This document shows positions 47,757-61,397 of a stretch of DNA of 64,000 nucleotides, piece after piece (position 1 is the first letter of the stretch; each line of letters opens with the position of its first letter). The translations under genes were made by a program, and so were the position numbers. The DNA is taken from positions 1,394,809-1,458,808 of the forward strand of contig BCKK01000002.1 in assembly GCA_001600615.1 (NCBI GenBank). The letters are read 5' to 3'. Under the pieces are notes generated by a model. The model had not been told where the DNA came from. It made no database searches and saw only the letters and a program-made list of their open reading frames with translations. This DNA comes from Dioszegia crocea (Eukaryota; Basidiomycota; Tremellomycetes; Tremellales; Bulleribasidiaceae).

Positions 47757-48873
47757 TGTGCCTTTGTTTATGTTTGAGCAATGTATGTTTACTTGATTAG
47801 CGAGCACCTGGGTAACTTTTTGCTTCTCCGATCGCGATGGTAAGGCACGAGACATTACGTCAACGGCAACGATCAAATCGGATGTCCGAAAGGGGAAATC
47901 TTGCGTCATCAGAAGAGTTTCAGAGCTCGAGGTGAAACGTCCCTCCAATAGCCACACCTGGCAGAAGGCAGAAGGGCTCCCACGCCATTCAAGCCCAAGA
48001 TCGCACACGAGCTCTGACTCATGAGAAGTCTTGTTGCAGAGCCCACTCTCAATCTTCATGGTGTCGCCAGATGGCCTGAGCTACCAGCAGACTTTTGAGG
48101 AATGAAAACACCACACGGCTGAGAGCAAGAATCCGAAATAGCTTCGCGATGCTGGGCGTCATTGGTGCTATCTACTGATAGCTGTATACATGTCGCATAT
48201 AACAGTAAGTCTGAAACCTGTTGTACATGAGCCCAGTGGCATGTAACCTCGCATTCGACTATGCAGGCTGGAAAGTCGACCGTCACGGGGTCGATCACAA
48301 CCGGGTCTCAAGCTCACGACATGTTGTATCCGCAGACGCGCTGACATGACGGGAAGTCCGCGAGGGTCAGTCATTGATGAGGGTGAGTCTCAGTGCCTGG
48401 AGTCAAGCTGACGACTTCGTCGAAACCGATAAATCCCAACTATGCTGAAACGGGCAGTGGTAGCGATCGTCGCATCCCTCAAGACGGAGCTTGCCAATGA
48501 AGAAACGAGAGGAGGAGAGCACGAGGGTGTATAAGCAGCACTTGGATGAGCGCGAGATGAGGGTCGGAGTGTGCGGGACTTAACAACATTCCGGGCCGCC
48601 GTGGAATGGAAGGACGACCTGGAAGGCAAGAATCAGCCACGATATGTATGGGATACGGTACAATGCCGGGCTGATGAATGGTCCGGAGAGAAGACATCGC
48701 TATTTCGATGAAGCGCCACGAGGCGGATGTGATGCTCGTCAGAGTGAGCAGCTGGAGTGAGGTAGTCAGCAAGCACTTGTCAATATTGAAGTTTCAAAAA
48801 GTAGACCAGTGAGATGGCCGCCTTCATGAAACCGGATCAAATCAGTCGGATTGACATTGAGGCATACCTTATC
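47757..48873. other. Intergenic region of about 1.1 kb, nothing supported
   Basis: Several reverse-strand open frames (48059 upward to 48772) lack matching splice signals or known domains. One of them (48772-48479) begins with a hydrophobic stretch but I cannot support it as a gene. Confidence 0.35.
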
Positions 48874-49432
48874 TCATCTGAACGGCACGAAGTCCACCAC
48901 CTCCCACTCGTCCGCAGCCCCAACACATCGGACGATACTGATCCCTCGGCCAGTTATGCCTTGAGGCAGCGTTTTCTCTCTTGCCACCTCTGCAACCTCC
49001 TCCCTCCGCGCCTGATCGATAAAGCCATATTTCAGACTGACGTGGGGGAAGAAGGGCTTGGTCTCGCCCCATATGTCGTCACAGGCTTTCTTTAGCACCA
49101 GGAGGTCGTCGGATGGTTTGACTGGCGCCAGGATGGATTGAAAGAAGGTGGACCCGGTCGTGGGTGGAAGGAGGGATAGATGTAGTGGTCCAGTAATGAG
49201 CTCGGTAATCTGAACTAGACGAGCACGGATAGCTGAGACGTCCTCCGCTATATCGACAGACCCGTATAGTGTGGCATGAGGGCCAAAAGATGGTGAAGGG
49301 GGAGTAATTTCGGAGAGCGATTTGATGACGCCCTGAATGATTGATTTGCTTTCAGCATCGGGTTCAAGCCAGAGTGACCAGGCTGCTTGAGCTTTTGTCT
49401 ATATTTCACTCACTTGATAATGTTCCAGCCAT
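48874..49432 (-). CDS. CPD1-like 2',3'-cyclic-nucleotide phosphodiesterase
   Basis: This 2H phosphoesterase opens cyclic phosphates; yeast Cpd1 converts ADP-ribose 1'',2''-cyclic phosphate left by tRNA splicing. The two H-x-[ST] motifs are SPSFGPHATLYGSVDIA and FFPHVSLKYGFIDQA. It begins MAGTLS and, after a 31-nt intron, WSLWLEPDAESKSIIQGVI. The end, GADEWEVVDFVPFR, matches the family end (W-x-V-V). The length, about 180 residues, is usual. The ATG at 49432 lies close to the start of the divergent GH31 gene. Confidence 0.85.
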
Positions 49433-49566
49433 GTCGTCTTGGCAGACAAATGCGGATGGTTGGAGGAGCATTCCGAGATAAGGGAGCGATGACGACGATG
49501 TCGAAACCAAGCTTTTTTCACCAACCCAACTTTCATCACTATACCACATCTTCCCACCGGCCCAAG

Positions 49567-52200
49567 ATGTCCCCTCTGGAATTTAAAAACAGCGTCACAG
49601 CCCCATCGCCCTTGTTCAAGTCTTACGACCCTGCTCCCAATCCAGAGTGCACCGTTCAGGGCGACCACTACCGCTTCACCGTCATTGACGAAGGATGTAT
49701 CCGATACGAGTACTCGCCAGATGGAAAGTTTGAGGACCGCGCTTCGACCTTCGCCGTGCACCGCAATCTCTCCAAGCCAAAGTTCACCGTCCTGAGGGAT
49801 GATCAAGGAGGTCTGGAAATCAAAACGGATAGGCTGCACCTGCAGTACGACGGCAAGCCGTTTTCCGCCAGCGGCTTGTGGTGCGACTGTCGAGCCAAGG
49901 GTAAGTCGGTAGTAGGCTGAGCTGATAATAGTCGGCCAAGAGTGGATGCACACATGGAGATATGGCTTCTTCCCCCAGACCCTCGGCGGGACTTGTCGCA
50001 CCCTAGACGGAGTGGATGGCCGGACCAAACTTGAAGAGGGCATCCTGTCACCTTCATCCATCACCAATCTGGATGACTCAGAGTCTATGCTCTTTGAGTC
50101 AGACGGTTGGGTCGGCACTCGTGGCAAGGATCGTGTTGATGGATACCTATTTGGATTCGGCGGAGGTAAGCCTACTCTCTATGGGCGCTAATGTAGACTA
50201 CCGCGATGCTCTGCGCATCTACTACGAACTCAGCGGGAAGCCCCCAATGCTACCTCGATGGGCGCTCGGCAATTGGTGGTCTAGATATTGTGAGTTCTCC
50301 CTAGACAATTGCTGATCAGACCCATACTCTGCCCAAAGCTACACCGAATTGATGGATCGATTCAAGCAAGAGAAGGTACCTCTTAGCGTTGCCGTGATGG
50401 ACATGGACTGGTGAGTCAATGCTATGCGCTGCTGATTCCAGGCACAAAGTCGACATCCCAGAAGAATACGGTACACCCTGGACCGGCTACACGTGAGTGA
50501 CGATTGTACAAAGCTGACAACAGATGGGAGAAGAAGCTTTTTCCCGATCACGTCAAATTCATGGAGGACATGCATGACCGAGACCTGAAGGTCACCCTCA
50601 ATACTCATCCGGCCGACGGTGTGCGAGGCTTCGAAGACGCCTACAAATCCATGTGCGAGGCTCTCGGTCAGAAGGCAGACGATCATGTGAGCATCCTTGC
50701 GACATTCGCTGACTCCAGCCCGTCAATTTCGACTGCACTTCTCGCGAGTTCCTCTCAGCTTACATGAGCACTCTGCACCACCCGCTAGAGGACGAAGGTG
50801 TCGACTTCTGGTGGATCGATTGGCAGCAAGGCAAGCATTCGCGCGTGCCCGGCATCGACCCCCTTTGGATCTTGAACCACTTCCACTTTATCGACTCCAT
50901 CAGGCGGATGGGCCGACCGATGACCTTTTCGCGATACGCTGGACCAGGCAGTGGGCGATACCCCATCGGCTTCAGTGGAGTGAGTACTGGGTCTGATAGC
51001 GCTGATCCTAGGATGCGTATGTAACCTGGGACACCCTCAACTTCCAGCCTGAGTTCACCGCGACAGCCGCAAATATCGGATTTGGCTGGTGGAGTCACGA
51101 CATTGGGGGTCACTGGGCCGGTGTCAAGGTAAGCCATAAATTTTCATTGCTAATCTCAGGACGACGAACTAGCAACCCGTTGGGTTCAGCTCGGCTGCTT
51201 CTCTCCCATCCTCCGCCTCCACTCTTCCAACAACCCCTTCAACTGCCGCGAGCCTTGGCGCCACGGGGCCGAGGCCGAGCGAGTCCAATCCGAATTCCTC
51301 CGTCTCCGTCACCGCCTCGTCCCCTACACCTACACTGAGGCGATCCGATGCGCTAGCGAAGGCCGCTCACTGGTCGAACCCATCTACTACGACTGCTCGG
51401 ACCGGCCCGAGGCATACAAAAACAAGAACCAATCCACATTTGGAACTCAATTGATCATCAACCCCATCACCACCCCAAGGCACAAGGGAACGCTTATGGG
51501 CAGAGCCGATACCTGGTTGCCTGAGGGTCTATGGGTGGATCTCTTCACGTACATGGTGTACGACGGCGACAGGATCACGGCGCTCCACCGCACTCTTGAC
51601 CATGTCCCCGTGCTTGCCAAACCCGGCTCAATCATCCCTCTTGACGCTACCCCAGACGTCGGAAACGGGTGTCTGATCCCCCAGGACATGGAGATTGTCG
51701 TCGTCGTAGGTGCGGATGGCGAGTACGAGCTACTTGAGGATGACGGGAGCGGAGCTCAAATCGACGAGGTGAAATTTAGCCGTACCAAAATCTCCTTCAA
51801 CCAATCCGCCGGTAACATCACTATTCACCCTGCAACAAACCCCCTACTCCAGGAGCGCAAATGGAGTATCCGCCTCCCTGCCTACACCCAAGATGTCAAG
51901 TCTGACTTTACGGTCACACGTAAACAATACCGCACCATCATCGAACTCCCCTCCCTCCCCACATCAAAAGAGATAGTCATATCCCTCGGCCCCAACCCCC
52001 AGCTCGACGGAAATGACGTCCTCAACCGTATCGAAAGCCTCTTGGACAAGATGCAGATTGAGTATATCCCCAAGCTCGACCTCTGGAATGCGTGCAAGGC
52101 CGAGGGAAAGCCTCACGTCCGTATCAGCCGTCTGGAGGCGCTCGGGGCGGATCCGCAGGTTGAGTCTGCCATTAAGGAGATCATGTTTGCTAGGGCGTAG
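49567..52200 (+). CDS. GH31 alpha-glucosidase-like enzyme, no signal peptide
   Basis: Exons give YRFTVIDEGCIRYEYSPDGK, GFFPQTLGGTCRTLDGVDG, YLFGFGGDYRDALRIYYELS, LPRWALGNWWSRYY, VPLSVAVMDMDWHKVDIPE, GVDFWWIDWQQG (nucleophile Asp), FSRYAGPGSGRYPIGFSGD, WWSHDIGGHWAGVKDDELAT and WVQLGCFSPILRLHS. These are standard GH31 blocks, and the spacing fits the alpha-glucosidase/alpha-xylosidase group. The long last exon (51170-52200) carries the C-terminal beta domains and ends IKEIMFARA. I chose the ATG at 49567 (MSPLEFKNS); in-frame ATGs at 49489 and 49498 would add about 25 residues without a secretion signal. It is therefore probably intracellular. The substrate is unknown. Confidence 0.9.
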
Positions 52201-52431
52201 GATAGGTATAATAGCGCGACTCGTATGTAGACGATAGATGTGATTGTGGCTGCACGTTCTGTCCTGTTCTGGCGCCACACTCATTAGCTTCCGTGATGCG
52301 GAGCCCCGGATTCAGGCCATCGTGCGATTGATGAGTGAAAATTCGAACGTGTTCCCCATTCCTTCTGCGTTCTTCCATCCTTCATCCTCCTTCTATCCAT
52401 CCACTACCCCACTACCCCAAATACATACACA

Positions 52432-54052
<1,621 letters not shown>

Positions 54053-54305
54053 GCGTCGATACGAAAGCCTCAACGGCTTCACTCGCACTTGGTTTCGGAC
54101 GTGGCTTCTCCCTGTTATAAACACCTCCCACCTGTACTAAAAAGCAATTGTAATATACTTTCTCCTGCATCAACAAAAGGGCTTCAACTGCTCAGGTTCT
54201 CTTTCTCCCTTGGTATCATTGCATAGGCTTTGTTTGGGTTATCGTGTAGAGGACTAGACTTCCATAGAGTTTTGGCCTCATGCATGAGATTAGGCGGTAC
54301 TAGAT

Positions 54306-55951
54306 TTATTCCTGGTGGATCATGTACCACACGATGACACCCTTGCTGATTACGCTATACGCCAGCCAATTTTTGAGCGGATGCCAGGCGAGCGCGTTGA
54401 CGGTGTATGGGATGGGAATCTTGGAGATGAGTTGACCAGAATGGACCGAGACCTGTGGCGTCAGTCAAGCTTACGGATCGACATACGATAAAGATCGCCT
54501 GTTCATCTCCTGCAAAAGCAATCATCTCACCGTCGGGCGAAAAGGCGATATAACGGATGCCCCCGCTGAAGTCAGCAATGATCAAGCCGGGACTCACGTA
54601 GATATGTCAAAAGTCCTCGTGCATATCCACTCCTTTGTTGTGAGCAGACTCAACAGCGCATCTTGCCCGCCGATGGCCATATACCTGCCCGATGGGTCTA
54701 GACCCAGTGCCAGAAGCGAAGCAGAGTGCACGGCCGAGTGCTTAATCCGCCGCAGTTGCTGAGGCGCAGGTGCTTTCTCCTTCGCAGGTGGTGGTGTCGT
54801 CGGTCGAGAGGTCGGGGGAGGGACTGTCGCTGTCGATATTGTCGCCATGGCTGGTGTGTCGACCGACAAGCCCAGACCTCCCTGTGCGCTCTCGCTGGCG
54901 TCTCCGTTTGTTCCATCGACACCATCGCCCATCTCCACATCGTCTGTTGTGTTCTCGCCATTCTCAAGCTGGGGAACATCCTGGCGCTTCGGAGTTGGTG
55001 GTCTCGAGGGGCCAGCCTCGACTTCCTGACTCGTCACTTCTGCCTTGGGCTGGACAGGCTCAAGCGGGTATAGCCACGCATTCAAAGATCCGTCGTTCCC
55101 CACAGCACACACATACTGGCCTGAATTTGAGAATCGCAGGGAGTTGATCTGATCCATTAGCGCCAAACCGACGTTGACCCCCGACGTTGACCCACCTCTT
55201 CAGCGCCTAAATCGGCTCCAGCGCCCCTGATCAGAACATCCTCCCGTTTATCCCACTTGTCTACCCCATCGACTGTGACTCGGTGGAAGAAGTAGACCTC
55301 ATCTCGGGATGGTCTGGGGCAGACGACGGCGAAATGTGAGCCTTCGGGATGGAAAGAGATGTGTAGGATGTCCGAGGGGAGTTTTAGTGTGGCAACAGGT
55401 GCTTTGGGTTCTGCTCGATCAGTCTCGATCCGGTTTAGAAGGTCTCGACTCACTTGTCACATCCCAAACCACGGCATATGTCCCGGTAGTCGAAGATTTG
55501 CATCCAGAGACGAGAATGTGCGATTGGACCGGAGACCAAGCGAGACAAGCTGATCTGTCAGCCACAACCTTTCAGAGTAGAATTCACCAACATGTCCCCC
55601 ATGAGGACTGTTCTTTTCTCCTGACGCAGGTAGAGAGAACGACGTAGCTGCGTCCATCTGCCTCATCAGCTTGATCAATCTAATCCTTCAACTCACCTTT
55701 TCTCTCGCATCCCATACCCTTAGACCCCGAGTATCACACCCCGTAGCTACTCTCCGTCCGTCACACGAGAACGCTATGCTTCGCACAGGCCTCGAATTGC
55801 CACCCCTCACTTCTTGAGGCTTTCCAAAGCGGGGGACCTGTAAAAGTTAGCTCACTCGATACTGGCGTGTCGCTGGACCGCAAAGGAGTTAACCCACTGG
55901 ATAGTCTCGAGCATCATACTGGACGTTATGTATGTAGTCTGCCTTGCTCAT
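54306..55951 (-). CDS. TEX1: THO complex subunit 3 (THOC3/Tex1), WD40
   Basis: This is part of THO/TREX, which couples transcription to mRNA export. It starts MSKADYIHNVQYDARDYP at 55951, then VPRFGKPQEVRGGNSRPVRS and IAFSCDGRRVATGCDTRGLR as the first WD repeats. WDVT, KLPSDILHISFHPEGSHFAV, INSLRFSNSGQYVCAVGNDG, LLALGLDPSGRYMAIGGQDA, GGIRYIAFSPDGEMIAFAGD and VNALAWHPLKNWLAYSV follow, ending IVWYMIHQE. GGIRYIAFSPDG and ALAWHP are typical THOC3 blocks. An insert of about 95 Pro/Thr/Glu-rich residues sits between blades 4 and 5 (from VQPKAEVTSQEVEAGPSRPP) and is not found in the short animal protein. Confidence 0.85.
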
Positions 55952-56165
55952 CTGCTCCGCTTCGTTGACCATCCTGGATGTAGCTGTGGGAGATGTGAGG
56001 ATCAAGCGAATGTGGATGAAATGGACCAGTGCTTCAAGTGGATTTTGTTGACAAAACGCGGCCGAGCGAAGATTTCAAGCCCTCTGCGAGGCCTCAAGTC
56101 GCCCGCTTGCTGCCCCATGCTGCCTCTAATCTATGTAGCTGAAATCTCTACTATTATCGTATATG

Positions 56166-57353
56166 TCAAGCGCCCGCATCTAAAGTCTTCTTCAAATCCC
56201 CATCGGACACCCCAAACGATCCCTTAGCCATCGCCCAACTTGACTTGACCGCCTCGCTCCCATACACCCTCATCTCCTTCTCATACGCCGCCGTGACACC
56301 CTCCTTGTACCCTCCCGCCTCCCTTAGTAGCCGCCCAAGAAGAGCCGAATCTCGCACCGCGGTATTGGCGCCGATACCCCCAGCGGGCGTCATGGAGTGG
56401 ACGGCGTCGCCTATGACCGTGACCCGGGGGTTGTTGGGCCACTCGGGGACACCTTCGGGGGTGGAGATGGTAATCTTCCAGAAGGCACTCTCCTTCTCCT
56501 CCATCTGGTCGAATAGGGGTTTGAATTTAGGGTGCCAGTTCTGGGTCAATCGCTTGGCAATGTCCGCGGCGCCCTTCCCGATGATGGAGTAATCGTCGTT
56601 GGGGGCTTTGATGACGCCAGGACCGCCCGCCATGGTCCACCCGAAGCTGAGGGAGGGGTCGTCGATCTCACCGGGTCTAACGTTGGTGATAATCATGAAT
56701 TCTCCGTCAGGATGGGTGGTGTCCTGCATCCGGAAGACCCCTTCGCCCAGTCCCTTGAACGCCGTCGTCGGGGCCTGACCATGTATACCCCTCGCCCCTG
56801 TATCGTACACCTTCAACACGCCGCCCGACAGCTGCTTGGCCACCTCTGACTTGATCCCTTCTCCGCCCACCAGCATTGATCCTTCTTCCGAGTATGACCC
56901 ATCTGCAAACACCGCCCTGACCCCATCCGCCGTCGCCTCATACCCCTTGACGTGTTTTCCCCACTGTACATTCCCCTCACTTCCTTCCAAAAAGGCCTGG
57001 CGCATATCACCTCGACTGATCCCCACCACCTTGCCCTCGCGAGAAGACAGTCCTTCTGCGCCTTTATGTTCCGTCTGCTCGCCCGTGACAGCATTGTACT
57101 GGGTGAACCCCATCCCGCCCGTCTTGCCACATCTAGCGTAGAAAGACTCGAAACCTTCAGGACCGAGCACATCTTCGATAGCGTCAAGACCTTCGACGCT
57201 GAGTCGCAGGCGATAGCCTTGACCGCGGAAGTCGATGGCTTTGTCGCGCTCAAATACGATGCAGGGGATTTTGGATCGGACGAGAGAGCGTGCGAGAAGA
57301 AGGGAAGCGAGGCCGCCTCCTGAGATGAGGATTGGCTTGGTTGTCGTGCTCAT
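56166..57353 (-). CDS. FAD-dependent monooxygenase (group A), intronless
   Basis: This uses NAD(P)H and O2 to hydroxylate or epoxidise a small substrate. The 395-residue frame has no intron, unlike almost every other gene here. The N-terminal FAD motif is ISGGGLASLLLARSLVRS, with IPCIVFERDKAIDFRGQGYR after it. The second FAD motif is RVTVIGDAVHSMTPAGGIGA (GD-A-x-H) with NTAVRDSALLGRLL. A middle part has LVGGEGIKSEVAKQL, a variant of the DG-x-S-x-V-R motif. Salicylate-hydroxylase-like and tetracycline-monooxygenase-like enzymes share this layout; the substrate cannot be read. It lies 250 bases downstream of the GH3 gene on the same strand. Confidence 0.9.
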   Translation of the reverse strand: MSTTTKPILISGGGLASLLLARSLVRSKIPCIVFERDKAIDFRGQGYRLRLSVEGLDAIEDVLGPEGFESFYARCGKTGGMGFTQYNAVTGEQTEHKGAEGLSSREGKVVGISRGDMRQAFLEGSEGNVQWGKHVKGYEATADGVRAVFADGSYSEEGSMLVGGEGIKSEVAKQLSGGVLKVYDTGARGIHGQAPTTAFKGLGEGVFRMQDTTHPDGEFMIITNVRPGEIDDPSLSFGWTMAGGPGVIKAPNDDYSIIGKGAADIAKRLTQNWHPKFKPLFDQMEEKESAFWKITISTPEGVPEWPNNPRVTVIGDAVHSMTPAGGIGANTAVRDSALLGRLLREAGGYKEGVTAAYEKEMRVYGSEAVKSSWAMAKGSFGVSDGDLKKTLDAGA

Positions 57354-57354
57354 A

Positions 57355-57382
57355 GTGTGAGTATGAGTGTGAGTGTGAGTGT
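57355..57382. repeat. GTGTGA/GTATGA short tandem repeat
   Basis: About 4.5 copies of a 6-bp unit (GTGTGA, GTATGA, GTGTGA, GTGTGA) sit immediately upstream of the monooxygenase ATG, within its likely 5' UTR. Confidence 0.7.
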
Positions 57383-57604
57383 CACTCAGAAGACAAGATC
57401 AGGGTCTGATATTGAAGTAACGATATGGCTATCTGAACTGAGCTGGACAATCCGAGCTCGATGAGCAATCCCCTGTAAGGTTCTTTCCAACGGAACAGGG
57501 GCGATGGCCACGTGGCATGAGGAATGAGTAGTTGGGCCGGTGTGACTGTAGACAAGGTCATGATGATCAGACCTACGTAGGGAACCAATTCATTGCTAGA
57601 CATA

Positions 57605-59394
57605 CTAGTAGATCAAGCCATGCCCGAATCTATATACCGGCGCCTCCGTATCGTATGCCACGTCCGACTTGCTTGCCGCCACCGCCTCATTGCTACGTGG
57701 CAGGTCAAATGGCAGCTTGCCCTTCGGCGACGACTCCCCAAAGAGCACACTCAGCAACGCCTCGTCCGACGCGCCATAGTTCAAGATTATAGCCGCCGCA
57801 TCTTCATTGAGCGAGCCCAGCACCAGAGGCCGATCTGCAAAAATGTCGAGGATGACCTTGGTCTGCTTGGACAGCTTCGCGATTCGGTCCAGTTCGGCCT
57901 GGGAGTATTCAAGAGTGCCGTGGTGGAAGTTCTGGGCGAAGGCACCCTTGCCGATGGATTCGAAGGGAGCTCGGATGCGGAGGATGGCAAAGTCGGCGTC
58001 AGAGGGGGAGTCGACGACCGAGCCGAATTGGGAAGGGATTGGATCTTTGAAACCCTCGACGTAGAGCTTAGCGCCCTTCTTCAGCGGTAGCGCCTCGTTT
58101 TTGAGAAGGGTGAGAGAGTCCTTCTGAGCACGCAGACCTGCGGCCTTGAAGTCCTCCCTCCCGACGATCCCTTCTGCGGCCTCGACGTCGACATAGGGGT
58201 TGTCAAATAGGCCGAGCTCGAATTTGTCCCGCAGGAGCTTTCGAGCCGAGGTATTGATCCGCTCCTCCGACACCCGCCCATCCTTGATCACCTTGATCAA
58301 GATATCCTCGCAGTACTCTCCCCCGAACTGGTCCACGCCCGCATCCAGTGCCCGAATGACTCGCTCCTCCCTGCTGAGATGCTCTACTCCCCAAGCCTTA
58401 GCCTCCGCCAAATCCCCCACCTTCTCTGGCTCTGGCAAATCGCTCAAGATGCACCAGTCCGCCAAAACAACCCCCTTAAATCCCAGCTCAGTCTGCAGGA
58501 GATCTCCGATGATCTCCTTGTTGTACGCCATGGCAACCTCCTCGTACTTGAGCCCCATCGGTTTACCGTAAGAAGGCATGACGACGCGGGTGCCGGCGTT
58601 GACGGCGTGACGGAAAGGTCGGAGGTGGTACTCGAAGTTGTCGCCGGGGTAGATTTGTTTCGCTCCCCATGCAAAATGAGGGTCGAGGCCTTCGAACGCA
58701 GGGGCGCCACCGGGGAAGTGTTTGACACACGCAGTGACAGATGTGGGACTGAGGGAATCGCCTGAACCCTGGAGACCCTTGATGTGCGCCGCGACCAATC
58801 TGCCCGCCAAATCCGCATCCTCCCCTAGACCACCAATGATGCGGGACCATCTGTACTCTGTAGCGAGATCCTAAAGGTCAGTCCAGCTCACGGAATCCGA
58901 CTCACTGCCTGTGGGTGAAGCGCTGCCCTGAATCCCACCGCTACGTACTCCTGCCTAGCAATATTGGCAAACTCCTCCATCCTCTTCTCATCCCTCAATG
59001 CCACCATCCCAATGCTCTCTGGCCAGGCCGAGAACACGCCAGCTGACATCGAGTGACCGGCCAGCTCGCGGAACGCGTGCCGAGGATCGGTGCTGAGAGT
59101 AAGGGGCACACCAAACTCCTGATCCATCGCTATCTTCTGAGCTAGGTTGTAGAATTCGGCGTGTTCTCGGATGGTATCGAATTTACCCATGAGATTGAGG
59201 TGATTGAGGCCGCGCTGCAGAAGCTGCCGACCGCTGGGAGAGTCCCAGATGGGTACCGAGGGCAGATCGATGTCGCGAGCAGCTACGATGGTCTGGAACA
59301 TCATGGCTGCTTTCCTTTCGACGGGGAGACGGGAAAGGAGGTCCTCGACCCGCTCGTCAACCGAGAGGGACGCGTTTTGGTAGGGGTAGGACAT
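57605..59394 (-). CDS. GH3-family glycosidase without signal peptide
   Basis: The ATG at 59394 gives MSYPYQNASLSVDERVEDLL, SRLPVERKAAMMFQTIVAA and FGVPLTLSTDPRHAF. After one intron near 58873-58905 come DLATEYRWSRIIGGLGEDAD, VTACVKHFPGGAPAFEGLDP (KHF substrate loop), GTRVVMPSYGKPMG and ELGFKGVVLADWCILSDLPE; the Asp in ADW takes the place of the SDW nucleophile. RALDAGVDQFGGEYCED and LLKNEALPLKKGAKLYVEG open the C-terminal alpha/beta sandwich, which ends YRFGHGLIY. An extension to 59436 (MSVTSPITLK) reads in frame but would start with a non-ATG codon. With no secretion signal it should act inside the cell on imported glycosides. Confidence 0.92.
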
Positions 59395-60005
59395 CGCGGA
59401 CGGAGTTTTGAGGGTGATTGGTGATGTCACAGACAATAGTATGCTCTTGGGGACTCCCAGGGCGCATCCCAGGCCAAGCTTTATATATGCAGGACCTTCT
59501 CATAGGTTGAAGTGGGGTGGGTGGGGCCAACGCTTTTCCGAGGTTTATCCAGGTTTATCCGCTTTGCGGCACCTTACGGCCGAACTCGAAGTGGTGTGGA
59601 GCACCATATTGGCTCAGCCATGCATCCCAGCCTGTATCATAGCTTCCATCCTTGTCTTTCTCACTGCCCATCAACAGACTACACAGCTCCCATACGGCTC
59701 CCTTTGACAGCCTCAGCGTGCGGTAAAAAACTACTCCAGCAAGGATCAGACGTCTTCTCGGCCGATGTATGAGGCATGCGGAGCAAACCGGAGCCGGGCG
59801 GAGCGATACGGCGCCCATATCTCCAACAACTCGCAGCTAGCTTCTTATCTGTCAAAGCGTCAGCTGATGGGCTGACATGTCATCCTAATTCCATGCGCTT
59901 ACTTCAAGTACCCGTTATCGTCGCCTTGGCCAATACTTGCCATGAGCCGTACTTAAAGCAGCTCCCGCTTAAGTCCACCCGTCCACTTCATCCCCTCGCT
60001 TAGCT
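59395..60005. other. Shared divergent promoter (GH3 / alcohol dehydrogenase)
   Basis: This 611-base region separates the divergent starts of GH3 and ADH. No gene is visible in it. A shared upstream region would allow joint control. Confidence 0.4.
59481..59488 (-). promoter_or_regulatory. TATA box of the GH3 gene
   Basis: The reverse strand reads GCATATATAAAGC, about 87-94 bases before the GH3 ATG. Confidence 0.5.
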
Positions 60006-61397
60006 ATGTCAACTGAAATCCCCAAGACCCAACTCGCGGCGGTGGCAGAGAGTGCTACCAGTGGAGTATCGATCAAGACTATCCCTGTCGTCCAGTCCAG
60101 TGATCTCGAGCCAGGTAAGCACGCGCGAACTATAGCCAAGCTCTTGCTGACGACGACAGGTCGAGTGCTCGTCAAGGTCCTCTTCTCTGGAGTCTGTCAT
60201 GTGAGTGGAGATTTGCTAACTATAGCTGACAATTTAGACCGACTTGCATGTCATTCGAGACGAGTGAGTGCCGAGCTGTGCCAGATATGACTCTACCAGT
60301 GTTGACAGTCAGGTGGCCCGTGAAAGCATCTCGGCCATGTATTGCTGGTACGTGTGCGAGCTCTACTCTATGTAACCGGCTGACAATATAGGACACGAAG
60401 GTGCTGGTATCATCGTTGCACTGAAGGACCCTACTAGTCGCTTCTCCATCGGGCAAAAGGGTAAGCTGAGCTCCGATCCGTTGGCTTATGTTAGTCGGCA
60501 TCAAGTGGATCGCCAGCTCCTGCAACCAATGCGAATACTGCCTGCAAGGAGACGAGTGAGTGAGAGTGAGGTCCAAAGCTGACTTTAGACCTCTTTGCTC
60601 CCAGGCGCAGTGCTCCGGACTCAGTGTTCCTGGCACATTCCAGCAATAGTCAGTGATCGATTCACCTCCTTTTCGTGCACCTATGCTGACTCACTAGCTG
60701 CCCAGCTTACACCTCCCAACTTACGCCTATCCCAGACGGTATCGAGTTGAGCGCTGCTGCCCCAATCCTCTGCGCCGGCGTCACAGTGTACAAAGCGCTC
60801 AAGGTCTCCAGGGCTCGAGCAGGGCAATGGGTCGCAATCCCCGGCGCTGGTGGAGGTCTCGGCTCCCTGGCACTCCAGTACGCAAAGTACATGGGTCTGT
60901 CAGTGATTGCTGTGGACACCGGAGAGGAGAAGCGCAAGATGTGTGAGCAGCTCGGAGCGAGCGCTTGGGTGGACTTCAAGGAGACAAAGGATATCGTTCA
61001 AGCGTGAGTTTTAGCCCTGGCAAAGCTGATGCCCAGAATCAAAGATGCTACTCCGGATAAGCTAGGCCCGCATGCCGCACTCGTCACCTCCCCCAAGCCC
61101 GAAGGATACGAGCAAGCTATGGCTTACATTCGCGCCAAGGGTGTCGTCGTTGCTGTCGGCCTTCCATCTGACGGTGCTCAAGTGAAGGCCGATGTGTTCT
61201 GGACTGTACTCCAAGCGAAGACCCTGGTCGGATCGTATGTTGGCAATCGACTGGACGCCATTGAGGCTCTGCGGATTGCTGCAGAGGGTCATGTCAAGTG
61301 TCAAATCAAGATTCAGCCTTTCGACACTGTCGCGGAAGTCTTGACTCAGATGGACGAGGGCAAGCTTCAGGGCCGTATTGTATTGGATCGTGAGTGA
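60006..61397 (+). CDS. Zinc alcohol dehydrogenase (ADH1-like)
   Basis: This medium-chain dehydrogenase interconverts alcohols and aldehydes with NAD. It starts [20 protein letters not shown] at 60006, then [20 protein letters not shown] (catalytic zinc Cys; CHTD), [13 protein letters not shown] (zinc His), and [17 protein letters not shown] (structural zinc cysteines). [20 protein letters not shown] and [20 protein letters not shown] match yeast ADH blocks; the Rossmann turn is [20 protein letters not shown] with [12 protein letters not shown] (Asp favours NAD). It ends [13 protein letters not shown]. There are about eight introns. The N-terminal exon differs from yeast Adh1 by a Val/Ser-rich part. 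Confidence 0.93.

Noticed and set aside
48479..48772. Reverse open frame with a hydrophobic start
   Set aside because: Codon pattern and splice sites do not support a gene, and no family match was recognised.
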